Below, one piece after another: positions 11,346 through 23,348 of a stretch of DNA of 64,000 bases. The notes beneath the pieces were generated by a model, which saw nothing but the letters and a program-made list of their open reading frames with translations, was not told where the DNA came from and made no database searches. Each line of letters begins with the position of its first letter. Positions within the stretch are counted from its first letter, which is position 1. The translations under genes were made by a program, and so were the position numbers. The stretch comes from Apricaphanius iberus (Eukaryota > Chordata > Actinopteri > Cyprinodontiformes > Aphaniidae). Where the stretch lies: NCBI GenBank assembly GCA_028564705.1, contig JAPXFQ010002078.1, positions 53,662-117,661 of the forward strand, read 5' to 3'.

Positions 11346-12248
11346 AGATGATTGTTTCATAAGAAACAATCAGAAACAATCAGTAAGATTGATAATGATT
11401 CATAATGGATCATTGTTAGCTGTTTATTACTTCTGTTGCACTATTACAGTTCATTTAAGTTATTAGGTGTGCAGAAGTCCTGTTGACGGTGGTCTGAGAG
11501 AGTGTTGGCTGACTTGTCCAGCATAAGTTACCTTATTGTTCAACCTGAATAAACTAGTGGTGAGAGAAAATGCCAGGTGCTTGTGTGTCCTAACAGAATG
11601 CTACAATACTACTGCAGAAGCACAATTAAAATTCACACAACTCTCCTGAAAATCAAACATCTCAAATGACTTTGTCAACTCAGTCAGCTACCCTGCACCT
11701 CAATCAAGAGGCAGTAGGATTTAATTCTAATGTCCACTCCTCCAGCACACACACACATTGTGTGGAGACTTTCCAAGGTGACCTGCCTCATTTTCAACAA
11801 ACGAACACATACTTTTCACAATGTTGAAATTCTGTCATCATGGCCATAGGGGTTATAATTTGTTCTTAAATTTCAAGTTGGGTTGCAAGCCTGGAATAGA
11901 AAATATACGCTTGAGCAAATTGTGGTGACACACTTTCCATTCTAATGTGGCCCTTGAAGAATGCAGATAAGTAGAAGTGACATGTATATTGACAGAGCTT
12001 CCACCATGCTAGAAATAAGCATATATACTAAATAGATTATCATATTTATATTCCTACTGATATGCTTTTAGGAGGCACACAAATTAACGTTATGAAGGAA
12101 GTTGGTCTTTTCTTTCTAACTGCTTTAGATTATAAATATACAAACATATGGACTGTGTAATTGTTAAAATGTAAATGTAAAAATAATGCAGATAAAATGT
12201 CTGATTTCAAATAACTAAATCAATCACATGTTGATGAAATTATTAAAC
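11346..12248. other. No recognisable feature
   Basis: AT-rich sequence without supported open frames. There is a short direct repeat of GAAACAATCAG near 11365-11385 and a short CA tract near 11748. Nothing else stands out. Confidence 0.45.
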
Positions 12249-12786
12249 AGCTAAACTCCTCCTCTTGCTGCCTCGATATCTTACACCTTTGCCACACCTT
12301 TCTTAAAGAAAGTTCTCCCTGTCATTAAGTCCGATCTGATGCATATTGTTAACTCATCCCTCCAGTCAGGGTCTTCTCCCTGGCCCTCAAAAAAGCAGTT
12401 TTCATGAGCAACCTAGATAAAACATTGATGCAGAATTACAGCCCAATCTCTTATCTCCCATTCATCAGCAAGATTATTGAAAAAGCTGTAGCTCAACAGT
12501 TGAATACATTCCTGACAATAAACGACTCCTTAGATCATTTTCAGTCTGGTTTCCGTGCCCATCACAGCACTGAGACTGCCCTCGTCAAAGTTTTCAATTA
12601 AATCCGCATAAATACAGACGTTTGACACTGTTGATCATAAAATATTACTGGAATGACTGGAGAGCTGGGTTGGACTCACTGGTACAGCACTTCAATGGTT
12701 TGAGTCTTACCTCAAGACTAGGAAGTTCTTTTTGTCCATCGGAAATTTCTCATAAGACAAAAACAGAAATAACATGAGGGGTACCA
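12249..12786 (+). pseudogene. L2-type LINE reverse transcriptase N-part, copy D
   Basis: Nucleotide-level similarity by eye to 33485-34040 (the L2 nested in the L1). Shared words include CTCCTCCTCTTGCTGCCTCG and AAAGAAAGTTCTCCCTGTCA. The frame at 12404-12601 codes the [19 protein letters not shown] and [18 protein letters not shown] blocks of the reverse transcriptase. Further pieces (FDTVDH, then WFESYL-like) follow in other frames until about 12786. It is a short, dead fragment. Confidence 0.75.
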
Positions 12787-15670
12787 AATGCAGAAGACCG
12801 GGCAGATTAGAAGTTTATTTTGTTTTTGTTTTTTTATTATTACGGTGCTTTTTCTGTTTGTATATCTTGCAGTAATGTCCTTTTGCAAATAAAGTCTTTA
12901 ATGCAGCAATCTTGTCTCTGTCTTTTTTTTTCATAAACTGTACATTCTGTAAAGCTACTCTGTGATGGTCATTCATTTTTTGTGACAAAATGCATGCATT
13001 TACTAAACCCAGTAAAACAAAAATGTAGAGGCTTCAAAAGAAACTACAGTGCAAAACACAATCTCTGATCAATATAACTGTACTGTCCTTTGCATAAGGG
13101 CAGATCTGTCACATAAAATAATGCAGTTTCTGTAGTTTCAGCTGATGATAGTGTTTTTTTTGTCATTGTGTTATGATTGACTAAATGTTCCTGTTGGAAG
13201 AGAACATGTGTTAGTGTTTTGAATAATTATTTGATTTTGAAACATGTTTGCAGTGTTTTGGTAGACATAGTGTATTGTGTTAGTGTATTATTATATTTTG
13301 AAAATTAGTTTTGGAGTTTAGTTTACAATGTTTGATTTTGAGCATGAAATTAACCGTTTTGCCAATTGTGTGTTTGAGGTGTGTTGGTGCTTTAAGAGTT
13401 TAGGAAATTTGTTAAAAGTATTGAAAAATCTGTCATAGCGATTGTAAAAAACTGTAATGATTTTTACAATCTTAGGATATGAACCTTTGTGGTCAATTTT
13501 TAGCTATTTCTGTTTTTGGAAATTTGGTAACAGCCTTGTCAATTTTTGCAGTGTGTGGTTGTTGTATTGTTCCTTGTCTCAGAGGTCTGGCAGAGTGTTC
13601 GAGAAAGCTTTTTCACATCAAATGTTGACAAAACCTTTGACTGATCAGACAGGTGCTTCTGGACCTAATGCAGACTCGATCCGACGAGATGGAGATGGAA
13701 GAGAAGAGCTGTATGGAGATGAAATAGGTATGGACTTGCTTGATGACCTGGAATTATATGAGTGATTAGTTTAAAGGTGTATGACGGCTTCTTTTAAATC
13801 CCTTTGTGACTTAAGTTGTCTGATGTCTGGAACAGGCTGCTGGAGGAACGTAAATTTTTCTAAAGCAGGATCAAGAGTCACAGTTTTAGCTTAGCTTTTA
13901 ACTGATTAATGCTTGATTATATTTTCTCAGTGTTTTACATTGTATTCTTATATTTATATTCTGTTATTTTTATACTTTAACTTGTTTTAATCTTCCTTCC
14001 AGTGTTTCTTTTTAAATTTGTGGGGGAGGGATAGGAATATGGTTTTATGTGGGTTCATTTTGATCTGTAAATAAAGTTTGACTGACTGATTGATAAATAC
14101 AAATCACTTCAAGCACCCACTAAATATGGAAATCCAACAGTAACACAATTTAATAATTTAGAAAGTCCCAATATCAATTGTTATTTCATGAATTTTTTTT
14201 AAGAGAACCTGAGATGCAGGTGATTCAATCTACAAAAGATCATACCTTAATACAGCATCAAACGATCGTACCGGGGACTCTAACTAAAATTGGGTGAACA
14301 GATTCTTATTTACCTCTCTGCGCACAGGGAAGCGTGCGCGTCTTGCATACACACAAGTGTGGTGCCTAAGTGATGGATTCCAGCTGTGCTTTCCTAGACT
14401 GAAGGGTCATATCGACCCTTCAGTTTTGACTGATGTTTTCTTGGAAATCCTCAGTGAGTCGATGTTCTACCAGATCTTCGCACAAACAATCCTTTAGCCC
14501 TGTCAAACATTCCATGCTAATGGGGGAGGTCTTGCAATGTGGAATGTAGTTATATAAACATTCATCCTAACAGTATAATATAATATGAATCAGCCTTCTA
14601 CAAAATCTTTAGTAATAATTTCATACGTTGTGGAAAACTGTTTCCACTGGAATTACAAAACAGTATAAGTTACGTTTTGTTCGTTTCATATCTGCTCATG
14701 AATTTTAAAATCTTTTAGCCTACTTCATGTTCTGTATTGTATTATAATATCATTTTACATTTTTACCTAGACTAAAGGTTGTTTTAGCTTTTTTCCTAAT
14801 AAATTATATCCTCAGTTGTAAACTTCATTTTCACTTAGGTCCTGGGTTGCCATTGCAACTGATAATTTCTGTATGGTTTAAAAAAATTATTTGATTTGAA
14901 GCACAACCAAAAATAGCAAAAACTGGAAAAATACTTTCTAACATCACTGTTTGTATTTTATTTTAACTGTAAGTTTGTGACTGTGTAAATTGGTGACTTT
15001 GTCCAAAATAAATATTTAAAAATGGGGCACTTCCACACACAGTGCAAACCTTCAGTTTGGTTAAATGTATCCATTCGCTAGGCACCTGTTTTTTTTGGTT
15101 TATGTGTTGATTAGTTCATTAGTGCTGGAGCATAAGGACAACTGTTGTTGAGAAGCTCCAGGCTGTATAAGTTAAGCTCCACAAGGACTCAACAAACCAC
15201 GTGCACACATCGTCAAAAGCAAAGAAACTCCCATGCACATAAGCATCAAATTAACATTTTGAGAGAAAAATATAAACAAAAGCATGATAAGAAAGCATAG
15301 CACTGTGCCAAAATCTTCAAAGAAAACTTCTGACAGAATTCTTGATGAGTCAGAATAAAACAGCAGGAAAATGAGAGGGTGAAAGTTGGCAAACAAGGAA
15401 GCCTTATTCTTACACTCAGTGTGATGTGTTAGAGCGTGGGCACCAGCTTTAATGTTCACAACTGTGTCAACATTAAATAGCAGAAAGATTATTCCCCTGA
15501 TTTTCTGTGATCAAGCACTTAATAATTGATGGTGAATGTTTGAGAAAGTGTTTATGTGTTTGCCTTCTCTGCCACATAGGTTCTTTCAGGGTAAACAGTG
15601 CTGGTTTTGTGCATTAATCTATGTGTGTGTCTTATATTATTTGACATTATGTCAATTATTAGTATTAGTA
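12787..15670. other. Mostly unassigned; LINE-like 3' end near 13820-14095
   Basis: The segment ending AATAAAGTTTGACTGACTGA TTGAT at about 14065-14095 looks like a LINE 3' end with a short tail repeat. A 102-residue plus-strand frame (13457-13765) with an acidic C-terminus (DLLDDLELYE) has no recognisable domain, and I do not call it a gene. A 67-residue frame at 14294-14497 is likewise unsupported. The remainder is AT-rich and featureless. Confidence 0.4.
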
Positions 15671-15740
15671 ATCCATCCATCCAATTTCTAAATAGTAAAA
15701 CAGGACAAACAACCATACAATCACACAAAAGGACAATTTA
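15671..15740 (-). repeat. tRNA-derived SINE, 3' part (split by Rex1)
   Basis: ATCCATCCATCCAATTTCT and then GGACAAACAACCATACAATC and AAAGGACAATTTA match the 3' portion of the intact SINE at 49235-49593. The match stops exactly where the Rex1 GAATCA tail begins. The 5' portion resumes at 17560. Confidence 0.7.
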
Positions 15741-17559
15741 GAATCAGAATCAGAATCAGAATCAGAATCAGAATCAGTTTATTGGCCAAGTATGTCACAT
15801 ACAAGGAATTTGACTCCGGCAAACTTTTTTCTCCAGTACAGAACTTGAATAAGTGAAATAAAAAAAAGAAAAAAAAAGAAAAATAAGAACAAAAATAAGT
15901 AAAAATACAAATAAATATCAGATCGTAAATAATAAAGGATAATATATACACCAAGCCGGGGTTATTTTACAGTGAGTATGTACAGAAGTGCAGAGTTATA
16001 GTTTATTGTTATGTGAGTGCACTCACACACTGTGACTAGACAGAGTTCGTCAGAGCGACAGCCTGGGGGAAAAAACTGTTTTTGTGTCGGGTGGTTTTGG
16101 CGTACAACGCTCTGTAACGCCGACCTGAGGGGAGGAGCCTAAACAGATTGTGGCCAGGGTGTGAGGGGTCAGAGGTGATTTTCCTGGCCCGCTTCCTGAC
16201 CCTGGCCCGGAATAGGTCCTGAATGGAGGGAAGATCGGTTCCTATGATCCTCTCTGCAGTCCTGACTGTTCTCTGCAGTCTGTCCTTGTCTTGCCTGGTG
16301 ACGGATCCGAACCAGACAGAGATGGATGAGGTCAGGACAGACTGGACTATTGCTGTGTAGAAGATGATCAGCAGCTCCTGGGGCAGGTTGAACTTCCTGA
16401 GCTGACGCAGAAAGTACAGCCTTTGCTGGGCCTTTTTCCTTATTATGTTGATGTGTGAGGTCCACTTCAGGTCCCGTGTGATGGTGGATCCTAGGAACCT
16501 GAAAGACTCCACTGTGGGGACTGGCTTGTTGAGGATCATGAGAGGAGATGTTGATGGTGGTCTCTTCCTGAAGTCCACTGTCATCTCCACAGTTTTGAGC
16601 GGGTTTAGCTCCAGGTGGTTCTGACTGCACCAGAGAACCAGCTGTTCCACTTCCTTTCTGTACACAGACTCGTCGCCGTCGCGGATGAGTCCAATGACGG
16701 TGGTGTCATCTGCAAACTTCAGGAGTTTCACAGAAGGGTCCCTCGACGTGCAGTCAGTGGTGTAAAGGGAGAAGAGCAGTGGGGAGAGAACACATCCCTG
16801 GGGGGCGCCGATGCTAAGGGAACGGGAGCTGGATGTGAACTTACCCAGTTTCACCTGCTGCCTCCTGTCAGTCAGGAAACTGGTAATCCACTGACAGGTG
16901 GATGGAGGCACGGTGAGCTGGGACAGTTTTTGGTGGAGGAGCTCTGGGACAATGGTGTTAAACGCAGAGCTGAAGTCCACAAACAGGACCCGAGCGTAGG
17001 TACCTGCAGAGTCTAGATGGTGCAGGATGTAGTGTAGAGCCATGTTGACGGCATCATCCACTGACCTGTTTGATCTGTAGGCGAACTGCAGGGGGTCTAG
17101 CAGGGGATCTGTGATGTCCTTCAGGTGGGTCAGTACCAGACGCTCAAAGGATTTCATGACCACAGATGTCAGGGCGACTGGTCTGTAGTCATTTAATCCA
17201 GTGACTGGGGACTTCTTGGGAACCGGTATGATGGTGGAGCGTTTGAGGCAGGAGGGGACCTCACACAGCTCCAGGGAGTTATTGAAGATCTGGGTGAAGA
17301 TGGGAGCCAGCTGGTCAGCACAGAATTTCAGAGAGGCTGGGGACACTCCGTCTGGTCCCTGAGCCTTTTTAATTTTCTGTCTCTGAAATAGCTGGCGCAC
17401 GTCCTGTTCGCAGATCGTCAAGGCAGGTACGTGGGTGGTTTGGGGTGAAGCTGGGTCTTTTCTGATGGAGATGGTGGGGGAGGTGGGAGGTGTGAAAGTC
17501 CTTTCAAACCTGGAAAAGAAGTCGTTGAGGTCCTCAGCCAGGCGGGGGCTCTCCAGAGA
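15741..17559 (-). mobile_element. 5'-truncated Rex1-like LINE inserted in a SINE
   Basis: On the minus strand the element runs from within its ORF2 (17559) to a 3' end reading AATAAACTGATTCTGATTC, the usual short CTGATT tail repeat of these LINEs (15741-15780). It lies within the SINE whose two halves flank it, with roughly 7 bp of the SINE missing at the junction. The 5' truncation is typical of target-primed reverse transcription. Confidence 0.75.
16036..17559 (-). CDS. Rex1-like LINE ORF2, C-terminal reverse transcriptase part
   Basis: About 508 codons are open without a stop and code the reverse transcriptase and C-terminal region of a CR1-clade (Rex1-like) ORF2. Recognisable blocks in order are KKAQGPDGVSP, NDYRPVALTSVVMKSFERLV, the FSSAFNTI block, GAPQGCVLSPLLFSLYT, the catalytic FADDTT (a YADD variant), NPLKTVEMTVDFR, KKAQQRLYFLRQLRKF, and the C-terminal GHNLFRLLPSGRRYRAL. 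The endonuclease domain is missing because the copy is 5'-truncated, so it cannot encode an autonomous element. The open frame formally extends to 17736, but those extra ~58 codons read through SINE sequence and are not LINE protein. The long intact frame suggests a fairly recent insertion. Confidence 0.8.
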   Translation of the reverse strand, partial: SLESPRLAEDLNDFFSRFERTFTPPTSPTISIRKDPASPQTTHVPALTICEQDVRQLFQRQKIKKAQGPDGVSPASLKFCADQLAPIFTQIFNNSLELCEVPSCLKRSTIIPVPKKSPVTGLNDYRPVALTSVVMKSFERLVLTHLKDITDPLLDPLQFAYRSNRSVDDAVNMALHYILHHLDSAGTYARVLFVDFSSAFNTIVPELLHQKLSQLTVPPSTCQWITSFLTDRRQQVKLGKFTSSSRSLSIGAPQGCVLSPLLFSLYTTDCTSRDPSVKLLKFADDTTVIGLIRDGDESVYRKEVEQLVLWCSQNHLELNPLKTVEMTVDFRKRPPSTSPLMILNKPVPTVESFRFLGSTITRDLKWTSHINIIRKKAQQRLYFLRQLRKFNLPQELLIIFYTAIVQSVLTSSISVWFGSVTRQDKDRLQRTVRTAERIIGTDLPSIQDLFRARVRKRARKITSDPSHPGHNLFRLLPSGRRYRALYAKTTRHKNSFFPQAVALTNSV

Positions 17560-17706
17560 CCAATTAACTTGATAGTCATGTTTTTGGTCTGTGGGAGGAA
17601 GCCGGAGTACCTGGAGGGAGCCCACGCATGGGAGAGGAGAACATGCAAACTCCATGCAGAAAGACCCTTGGCTCGGGATATGAACCCACAACCTTTTTGC
17701 TGCAAG
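17560..17706 (-). repeat. tRNA-derived SINE, 5' part (split by Rex1)
   Basis: Read on the minus strand: TGCCTTGCAGCAAAAAGGTT, a B-box-like GGTTCATATCC, GTCTTTCTGCATGGAGTTTG, CATGTTCTCC and CTCCGGCTTCCTCCCACAGA, all as in the intact SINE at 49235-49593. The first bases including the A box are missing. Confidence 0.75.
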
Positions 17707-17852
17707 GCAAAGTTGGAGGAAATTGAGGTGGCTCATGTTTTGACTCTGTCTATACTAAATAAAGCGAAATAACTGTGACTCTCGCCTGCTGGTTGTTATT
17801 TGAAGGTTCTGTCTGGGAGGGCAAGAAGTTCTGCCTCTCCAAACCCACTGTT

Positions 17853-17856
17853 ATTA

Positions 17857-17900
<44 letters not shown>
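17853..17900. repeat. (TA)n microsatellite
   Basis: A run of TA dinucleotides about 45 bp long. The neighbouring sequence (17707-18257) has no supported gene. Confidence 0.9.
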
Positions 17901-17904
<4 letters not shown>

Positions 17905-18263
17905 TTATTTCAATAATCTTAATTTTCATTTGATTGGGAGCTTTATGTGGAGTGTAAACATCATCTTTCTGTGAGCATGAGCAAAGCCTGTGTGCATTGC
18001 CAAATGAGACAGTAGAGAGTTAACCCCAGAAAGTACAACCTCAGCCCTGAAGGAAGCATCTCCCATGTGTTTTCCAACAAGGATTAGATGACTGAAGCAG
18101 GAGTGGTTAACACTGTCAACCACAAAGGGACCCTTTCATGTTGTTGGGTGAGTGGCTAACAATAATGCCTGTGTATTTGCCAGTAAGCTAACTCAAGATG
18201 GCTACTATTACTCCAACCCATTATGCCACCAAACACTTTCCCAGAGGGCACAGAGCCCCGCAT

Positions 18264-18334
18264 TACGGAAGCGTAGAGCTGCCACCTCGGCAAAAGAAAA
18301 AACAGAGCTGTATCACGTTATTTCATGATAACTT
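18264..18334 (+). repeat. E1 left terminal inverted repeat
   Basis: 71 bp, starting TACGGAAGCGTAGAGCTGCC and then ACCTCGGC, an A-rich tract, and TATCACGTTATTTCATGATA near the inner end. It differs from the right repeat at two positions only. Confidence 0.9.
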
Positions 18335-18423
18335 TATTGTTTGAACAATATACTTTTCACGTTTGTACAATATAATATCACGTTATTACGTGAAAACGTT
18401 ATTGTTCGAACAATATACTTATC
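18335..18423. repeat. E1 left subterminal repeats
   Basis: Two copies of a word reading TATTGTT(C/T)GAACAATATAC, separated by CACGTTTGTACAATATAATA TCACG and ATTACGTGAAAACG. The second copy includes a perfect 16-bp palindrome, TATTGTTCGAACAATA, at 18400-18415. The same unit is repeated about five times at the right end (27181-27531). Arrays of this kind next to terminal repeats are commonly transposase-binding sites; that role is inferred here. Confidence 0.75.
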
Positions 18424-18489
18424 CCGGTAGTGAAGATGAAGAGCCTGCCTTCTATAGAACTTGCATTTGAGCAATGACCTGCTTGCAAC

Positions 18490-21400
18490 ATGGCCACAAA
18501 CGCGGATAGTCCATTTCTGAGATTTCTACGGAATCGCGGTGTACCCGAAGAATGTCTCCTACGAATGCAACTAGAAAGCGTAAGTGCAGTCATTACTTCA
18601 AAACTAGTCAAATTTACCTTTTACGGAGTTACAGCATCCAGAAAAAGTTAGCAACCATAGCAGTATGTTAAGCCTGCGAGAACAGTCTGCTGAGCTTAAA
18701 GTTCGAGACTGTTGGCTCAGCCGATAGTTCGCCGTGTGCAGCAGGCTGTAGGATCTCTCTGCATGACAAAGTAGCATTAGGTTAGTGTCAGTCTGCAAGG
18801 AAAGGAGAATGTTAGATAAGTGAACCAGTTGCATAAAACTGTGGGACTGTTTTGACCAGAGTTGCTAAATATTACCACCATATCATTTGACGAGATGAAC
18901 AAAGCACTAAGTTTTGCCGCTTAACTACAACCAGTGTAATTAAACAGCGTGATGTTGATATTCGGCTTCTTTTTAAATATGACGTTAACTCTTTATGCAT
19001 TGTGCAACATTGGCGAATTGGACGCTGGCCATTTTGGGGATTTATGTGGGTCACTTGAGTCCTGTGAGAAGTGAGTTATTTATAATTACGTTTCTGGGAC
19101 AAAACAGGGATAAAAATCATTAGGAGTCGGCAAAAAACTGCCACGGGCCGATCAGTCGACACATTTGACACAAAAAGAACGGAAAGATAGATTAGTTGGA
19201 GTTACTAATTACACTGATAAAGGTGTCAGCATTACTCCGAAAATGCTTACAGGGATGTATGAAGATTTATATATTTTCCAAAGAATTGTGACAGTTGAAA
19301 CACTGTACTCTGTTTGCCATACAAGTAATCAAGTTTAATCCTACTTCTAGGTAATGCCAGTGTTATTGTGCAGTATTTCTGCAAATTAAAACCAAAATTA
19401 TTTGTGGTTAGAGTAAGAATCGTTGCACCAAAAAGAGTGAAGGAATGAGCAGGATTTTCCCTTGCTTCCTGGGATTGGGACAAAATAATTTTTCCCCCCA
19501 ACAGGAATGTAATACAGTGGCGTCAGTTCAGCCAAACGTAATGCTGCATTCCATTTGTCTCGGAAACTCGGGCGTCTGAGTCGCTGTACACGAGAACGTG
19601 ACGTCATTCCCCACTTAATGTGTTCCAGTTTGTCTCACTACACTCCAAGTTGGAAAGAACATGGACGCTTTGAGGGCAGCGGCTGTCGAGGGGCGGGCTA
19701 GTTATTGTTATTCTATTGAATATAATAAGGTGATTAAAAATACTCCACTAGCTCTGATCCCCGTAGTCAAGAAATCTATTTCAAAACTTAAAATAATATT
19801 TACCCATTGTACCACTTTATTAAAACTAGCTTCACTTTCAATGTTGAAAAATGTTACTTATGCAAACATGGGTTGAAACAACTTCATCTTCCCCCGCCCC
19901 CTCCATATGTGGGGTTTAAGATGGGAATCCAGAGCTGCTAATGTGGCTTAATGATTTATATTTTCGGCACACACAACTACTTTAAACCATGATCTGTCAA
20001 AGGGTTTTTATTGTACTTAGCCATATGTCCAATAAGACAGCTGTTCTGTGTGTAGTGAGTATTGATGGCTGTCAAGGTGCTGTTCGGTCTTTGAACTGCA
20101 AAGAAATATCCACATCTCTTGAAGGAAGAGGGAAGTGATCATGATAAACATTTTACTTAAACAAGCTTTCTTATCAGTAATTTATTTGTTCTGAAACCAG
20201 TTTTTTTTTTTTACTAAAGCCAAATTCATAGATACATGACACAAACCTACCTACACCTGTCTAATAAAGTGATATCACAGCAGTTAATGAAAAGCTGTGA
20301 TAACTGAAGGGCTCATGCTCTGTAAAATAACCATTTACATTAGTTATTTATTTACTTTTGTAATGTTTTGTTTATAAACAACTTGTGCACACAGATTTGA
20401 TGCTAAATAAACAAAAAGTTATACTTGAAATTATTGACCTGGCCAGGGAGTATAAACCAAAGGGGGGCCTATTAAATAAATAAAAAACAACATGTCCAGC
20501 AAATAATCATCAAAAAAGCGAAAAAAGTGATATCCAACTTATTAGTGTGGTCAGGAAATTTTGAGCTTGTCTAAATGCATTCTCACTCATAACCCACTTA
20601 ACTATGGAAACAAACACTACAAATGCGCCGTTACGCATCTGTTTTTATCACCATGAACAGGTCTAGGACGCACCAGAGTGCAGTAATAGCCTTCATGACA
20701 AACAATGTAACCAATTCTGGTCACTTCATTCACTATGGAATTGCAACAATCTCACGTGTAGACTAGGAGAGTGTCGTGCAAGTAACTCCATATAAAATTG
20801 CGATCCCCCAGCTTGACCTCCGTTATCCGTCGTCTCGTCAGGGGAGTCTGGGACTCAGACTGGGAGATACCACATTTCAAGGTGGAGGGGGGAATACAAG
20901 TGTTGAAGATCAACTGTGTTTTTCCAATTTTCATTTGTAGTTCATTTATGTGTATTAAATAAAAGAAAAACCATTAAAAATTACAGAGTAATTCCATGAA
21001 TTTATATAAAAAATGAAATATATTTTCCCCTGGAGCCAAGTTATGGCAACTGCCATATCTTGCCGTACCCAATTGACGCCTCTGATGGTATGGAAAGGAA
21101 AGGAAATCCATTAATGTGCCATCCTCTAATGTAATTACTGATTTCAGTTTTCTGAAAGTGGATCTTTGTCTTACTGTAACATTCTGAGAGTGATAAATTG
21201 GAGAATTTGAATAATGATGCTGGCACAGAAAGAGAGGATAAGAAAAAATGGAAAACGTTGATGGCTACCACTAATATAATAAACTGGAAAATAGAATGCA
21301 GCTCCAACTTCAATGTTTCAATTAGTAACAAACAATTAAAGTTAATTTATGTTATCTGAACTTGACAATTGAATAAATGTAATAAACTAAATTTGATAAA

Positions 21401-23270
21401 TGTAATTTAATTACTTGTTACCAACTGTAATAAAGTATTTAAGTTGAAGCTACATTCTCTTTTTTCTGTGTAGTATCTAATTATAGAATAGCAACGCTAT
21501 AATAAACTGTTCTAACATTTATATAATCAGTCATGTGAATTGGCAGCAGGTGCACCTTGTGATCTTGTAAAGTAATAAATATATCATTATTATAGATTGA
21601 TGCCACAGTTATTGATTTCAGGGATGACAAGACTCTGTCTGGCTACATCCCAACATATGGTCATCGGATAGCTGCAAGACGGTTCTGCTTGGAAAACAAC
21701 AGTGCAAGCTCCAAGGATTCAAGAAAAAACACACTGCTTCAAAAATTGAAGGAAAGGATGGGTATAAATGAAAATCGGAAGAAACCTAATCATTTGGAGA
21801 AATCTGCTTCCAAGAGAAAAAGAGAATATGCACAACATAATAAATGGGCTGAGAAAAAGACTAGAAAAGTAGAGTTCGCAGAGGAGTAGGAACAAGGACC
21901 TTAGATGTACCCAAGGACTCCAAAAAATCTGAGATTTTACAGTATGCTAAAGATCTTTTCTTTCCAAGTGGAAAAAGCAAATTTGGGCGGTGTTCAATCT
22001 TGACATATTGGATTATCAGGAAGAGGCTGTATTTGATGAAGATCTCACAATTCGGGAACTCTACTCAGTACTTAAAATGGGAATACTGAGATTTTACTTG
22101 TGCACTAAAAAATTATCCTATGCTGAGGATAACAGGGAAGAGGACGTTTACGACAGTGGGGAGACACATGCAAACAACGTATCACAACTGACTGAGCCAC
22201 ATCAAGAAGACAAGGAAACTTCTCAAACTATTGTGATCTTTTCATATGATTTGAAGAATGCTGATGAAGATGCATTGGACACATCTGAGGTAATGATAGG
22301 CCCCTATCTTGGTGAACCTCTGTCTTGTCAACTTGATGACACTGTAATACATGAACCATGCCTGCAGTTTGAAGATGATGATCTGGTCATCGCATCCATT
22401 TCCCTTCCTCCAATAAACCCAGCAGTCAGTACTCCAGACCAATCTATGAGCAATGAAGCAATGAGTTCTCCAGCATCATATGATGTTGTCTATGTCACCA
22501 TCAAACTTCACAGCGTTAATATTCTGGAGGAAATGATCACCCAGTTCAAAGATGCATCACTCCTCACCCACCCTTTAAAATACACCTATATCGATGAAAA
22601 AGGAGCTGATGCTTTATGAGTATGATAAGATGAGTATGCTGCATTTTGGTCAGAGTTTGTCAATAACACAGCTGAAGGGGAGTTCAGAGTGCCTTCACTG
22701 TCTCCTAAATGGCAAGAGGAAGAGTGGAAGTCCATGGGTAGAATTTTACTAAAGGGATTTCAAGACCATGGATATTTCCCTTGTCGCCTTCCCCTGTTTT
22801 CACGGTGACACTCATCTTCGGTGAAAATCAAGTATCAGATGATATGCTGTTTGACAGTTTTCTGTTTTACCTAAGTCAAACAGATCGGGATCTGATAATG
22901 AGGAACTCTAAATGAGGATCTTTCAGATTAAGATGGGGATGAAGTGCTGGATCTCATGAATCGCCTCGATGTATCAGTGCTTCCAACCAAAGAGAACTTA
23001 AAAATCCTTCTTCTAAAAGTTGCACACAAACATTTAATCCAGAAAGCAGCATATGCTGCAGAGAAAATGTCCACAGTTGCAAGCCATTTCCTAAAAGAAG
23101 CTTTTCAAAGTCCACAGGATGTCATAAAAATGTATGAAGATAAAAAGCCAACAACTAGAAAGCTTTTGAAGTTGCTTACTGCATCTCCCACTTTCCAGGC
23201 CGAGAAGCAAACCTTCAGATTTCTGCAACAATACATCAGAGGACTTGATGATATGGGGCTCAGAAGGATG
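18490..23270 (+). pseudogene. E1 HECT-like E3 ligase gene, broken and lacking its C-lobe
   Basis: Exon 1 (18490-18579) codes 30 residues starting MATNADSPFLRFLRNRGV and ends at GTAAGT. A 3.0-kb intron follows, with acceptor TATAG before 21596. Exon 2 continues in phase 0 with IDATVIDF and GYIPTYGHRIAARRF. Together these resemble a SAM-like domain. Then come a basic Lys-rich linker, the block FNLDILDYQEEAVFDEDLT (21990 on) and LYSVLKMGILRFYLCTKK, a long acidic region to about 22440, and the HECT N-lobe-like part: LEEMITQFKDASLLTHPLKY, FWSEFVN, WQEEEWKSMGRILLKGFQDH, LPTKENLKILLLKVAHKHLI, FLQQYIRGLDDMGLRR. At least four frame changes or stops (near 21870, 21985, 22610, 22800-22920) break it. The C-lobe with the catalytic Cys is absent, because the sequence passes into a (TA)n tract and the Tc1 insertion. 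The HECT assignment rests on similarity to E2's gene. Confidence 0.7.
18580..21595 (+). other. Intron 1 of the E1 HECT-like gene
   Basis: Donor GTAAGT at 18580 and acceptor TATTATAG ending at 21595. The corresponding E3 intron is 2.6 kb and also in phase 0. The sequence is AT-rich. I see no convincing gene or nested element in it; the short frames inside have no recognisable domain. Confidence 0.55.
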
Positions 23271-23280
23271 ACTGTATACT

Positions 23281-23286
23281 GTATGT

Positions 23287-23345
<59 letters not shown>
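23281..23345. repeat. (TA)n microsatellite at the Tc1 insertion site
   Basis: About 60 bp of TA/TATA. It resumes on the other side of the Tc1 element (24964-25012, with a CA-rich patch), so the Tc1 inserted at a TA within a microsatellite. Confidence 0.9.

Positions 23346-23348
<3 letters not shown>

Noticed and set aside
13457..13765. 102-codon plus-strand frame with acidic C-terminus
   Set aside because: No recognisable domain, no splice or promoter context, AT-rich surroundings. It could be an exon of something, but nothing supports it.
17560..17736. N-terminal 58 codons of the long minus-strand frame as part of the LINE protein
   Set aside because: The nucleotides match the SINE at 49235-49593, so the frame is chimeric.
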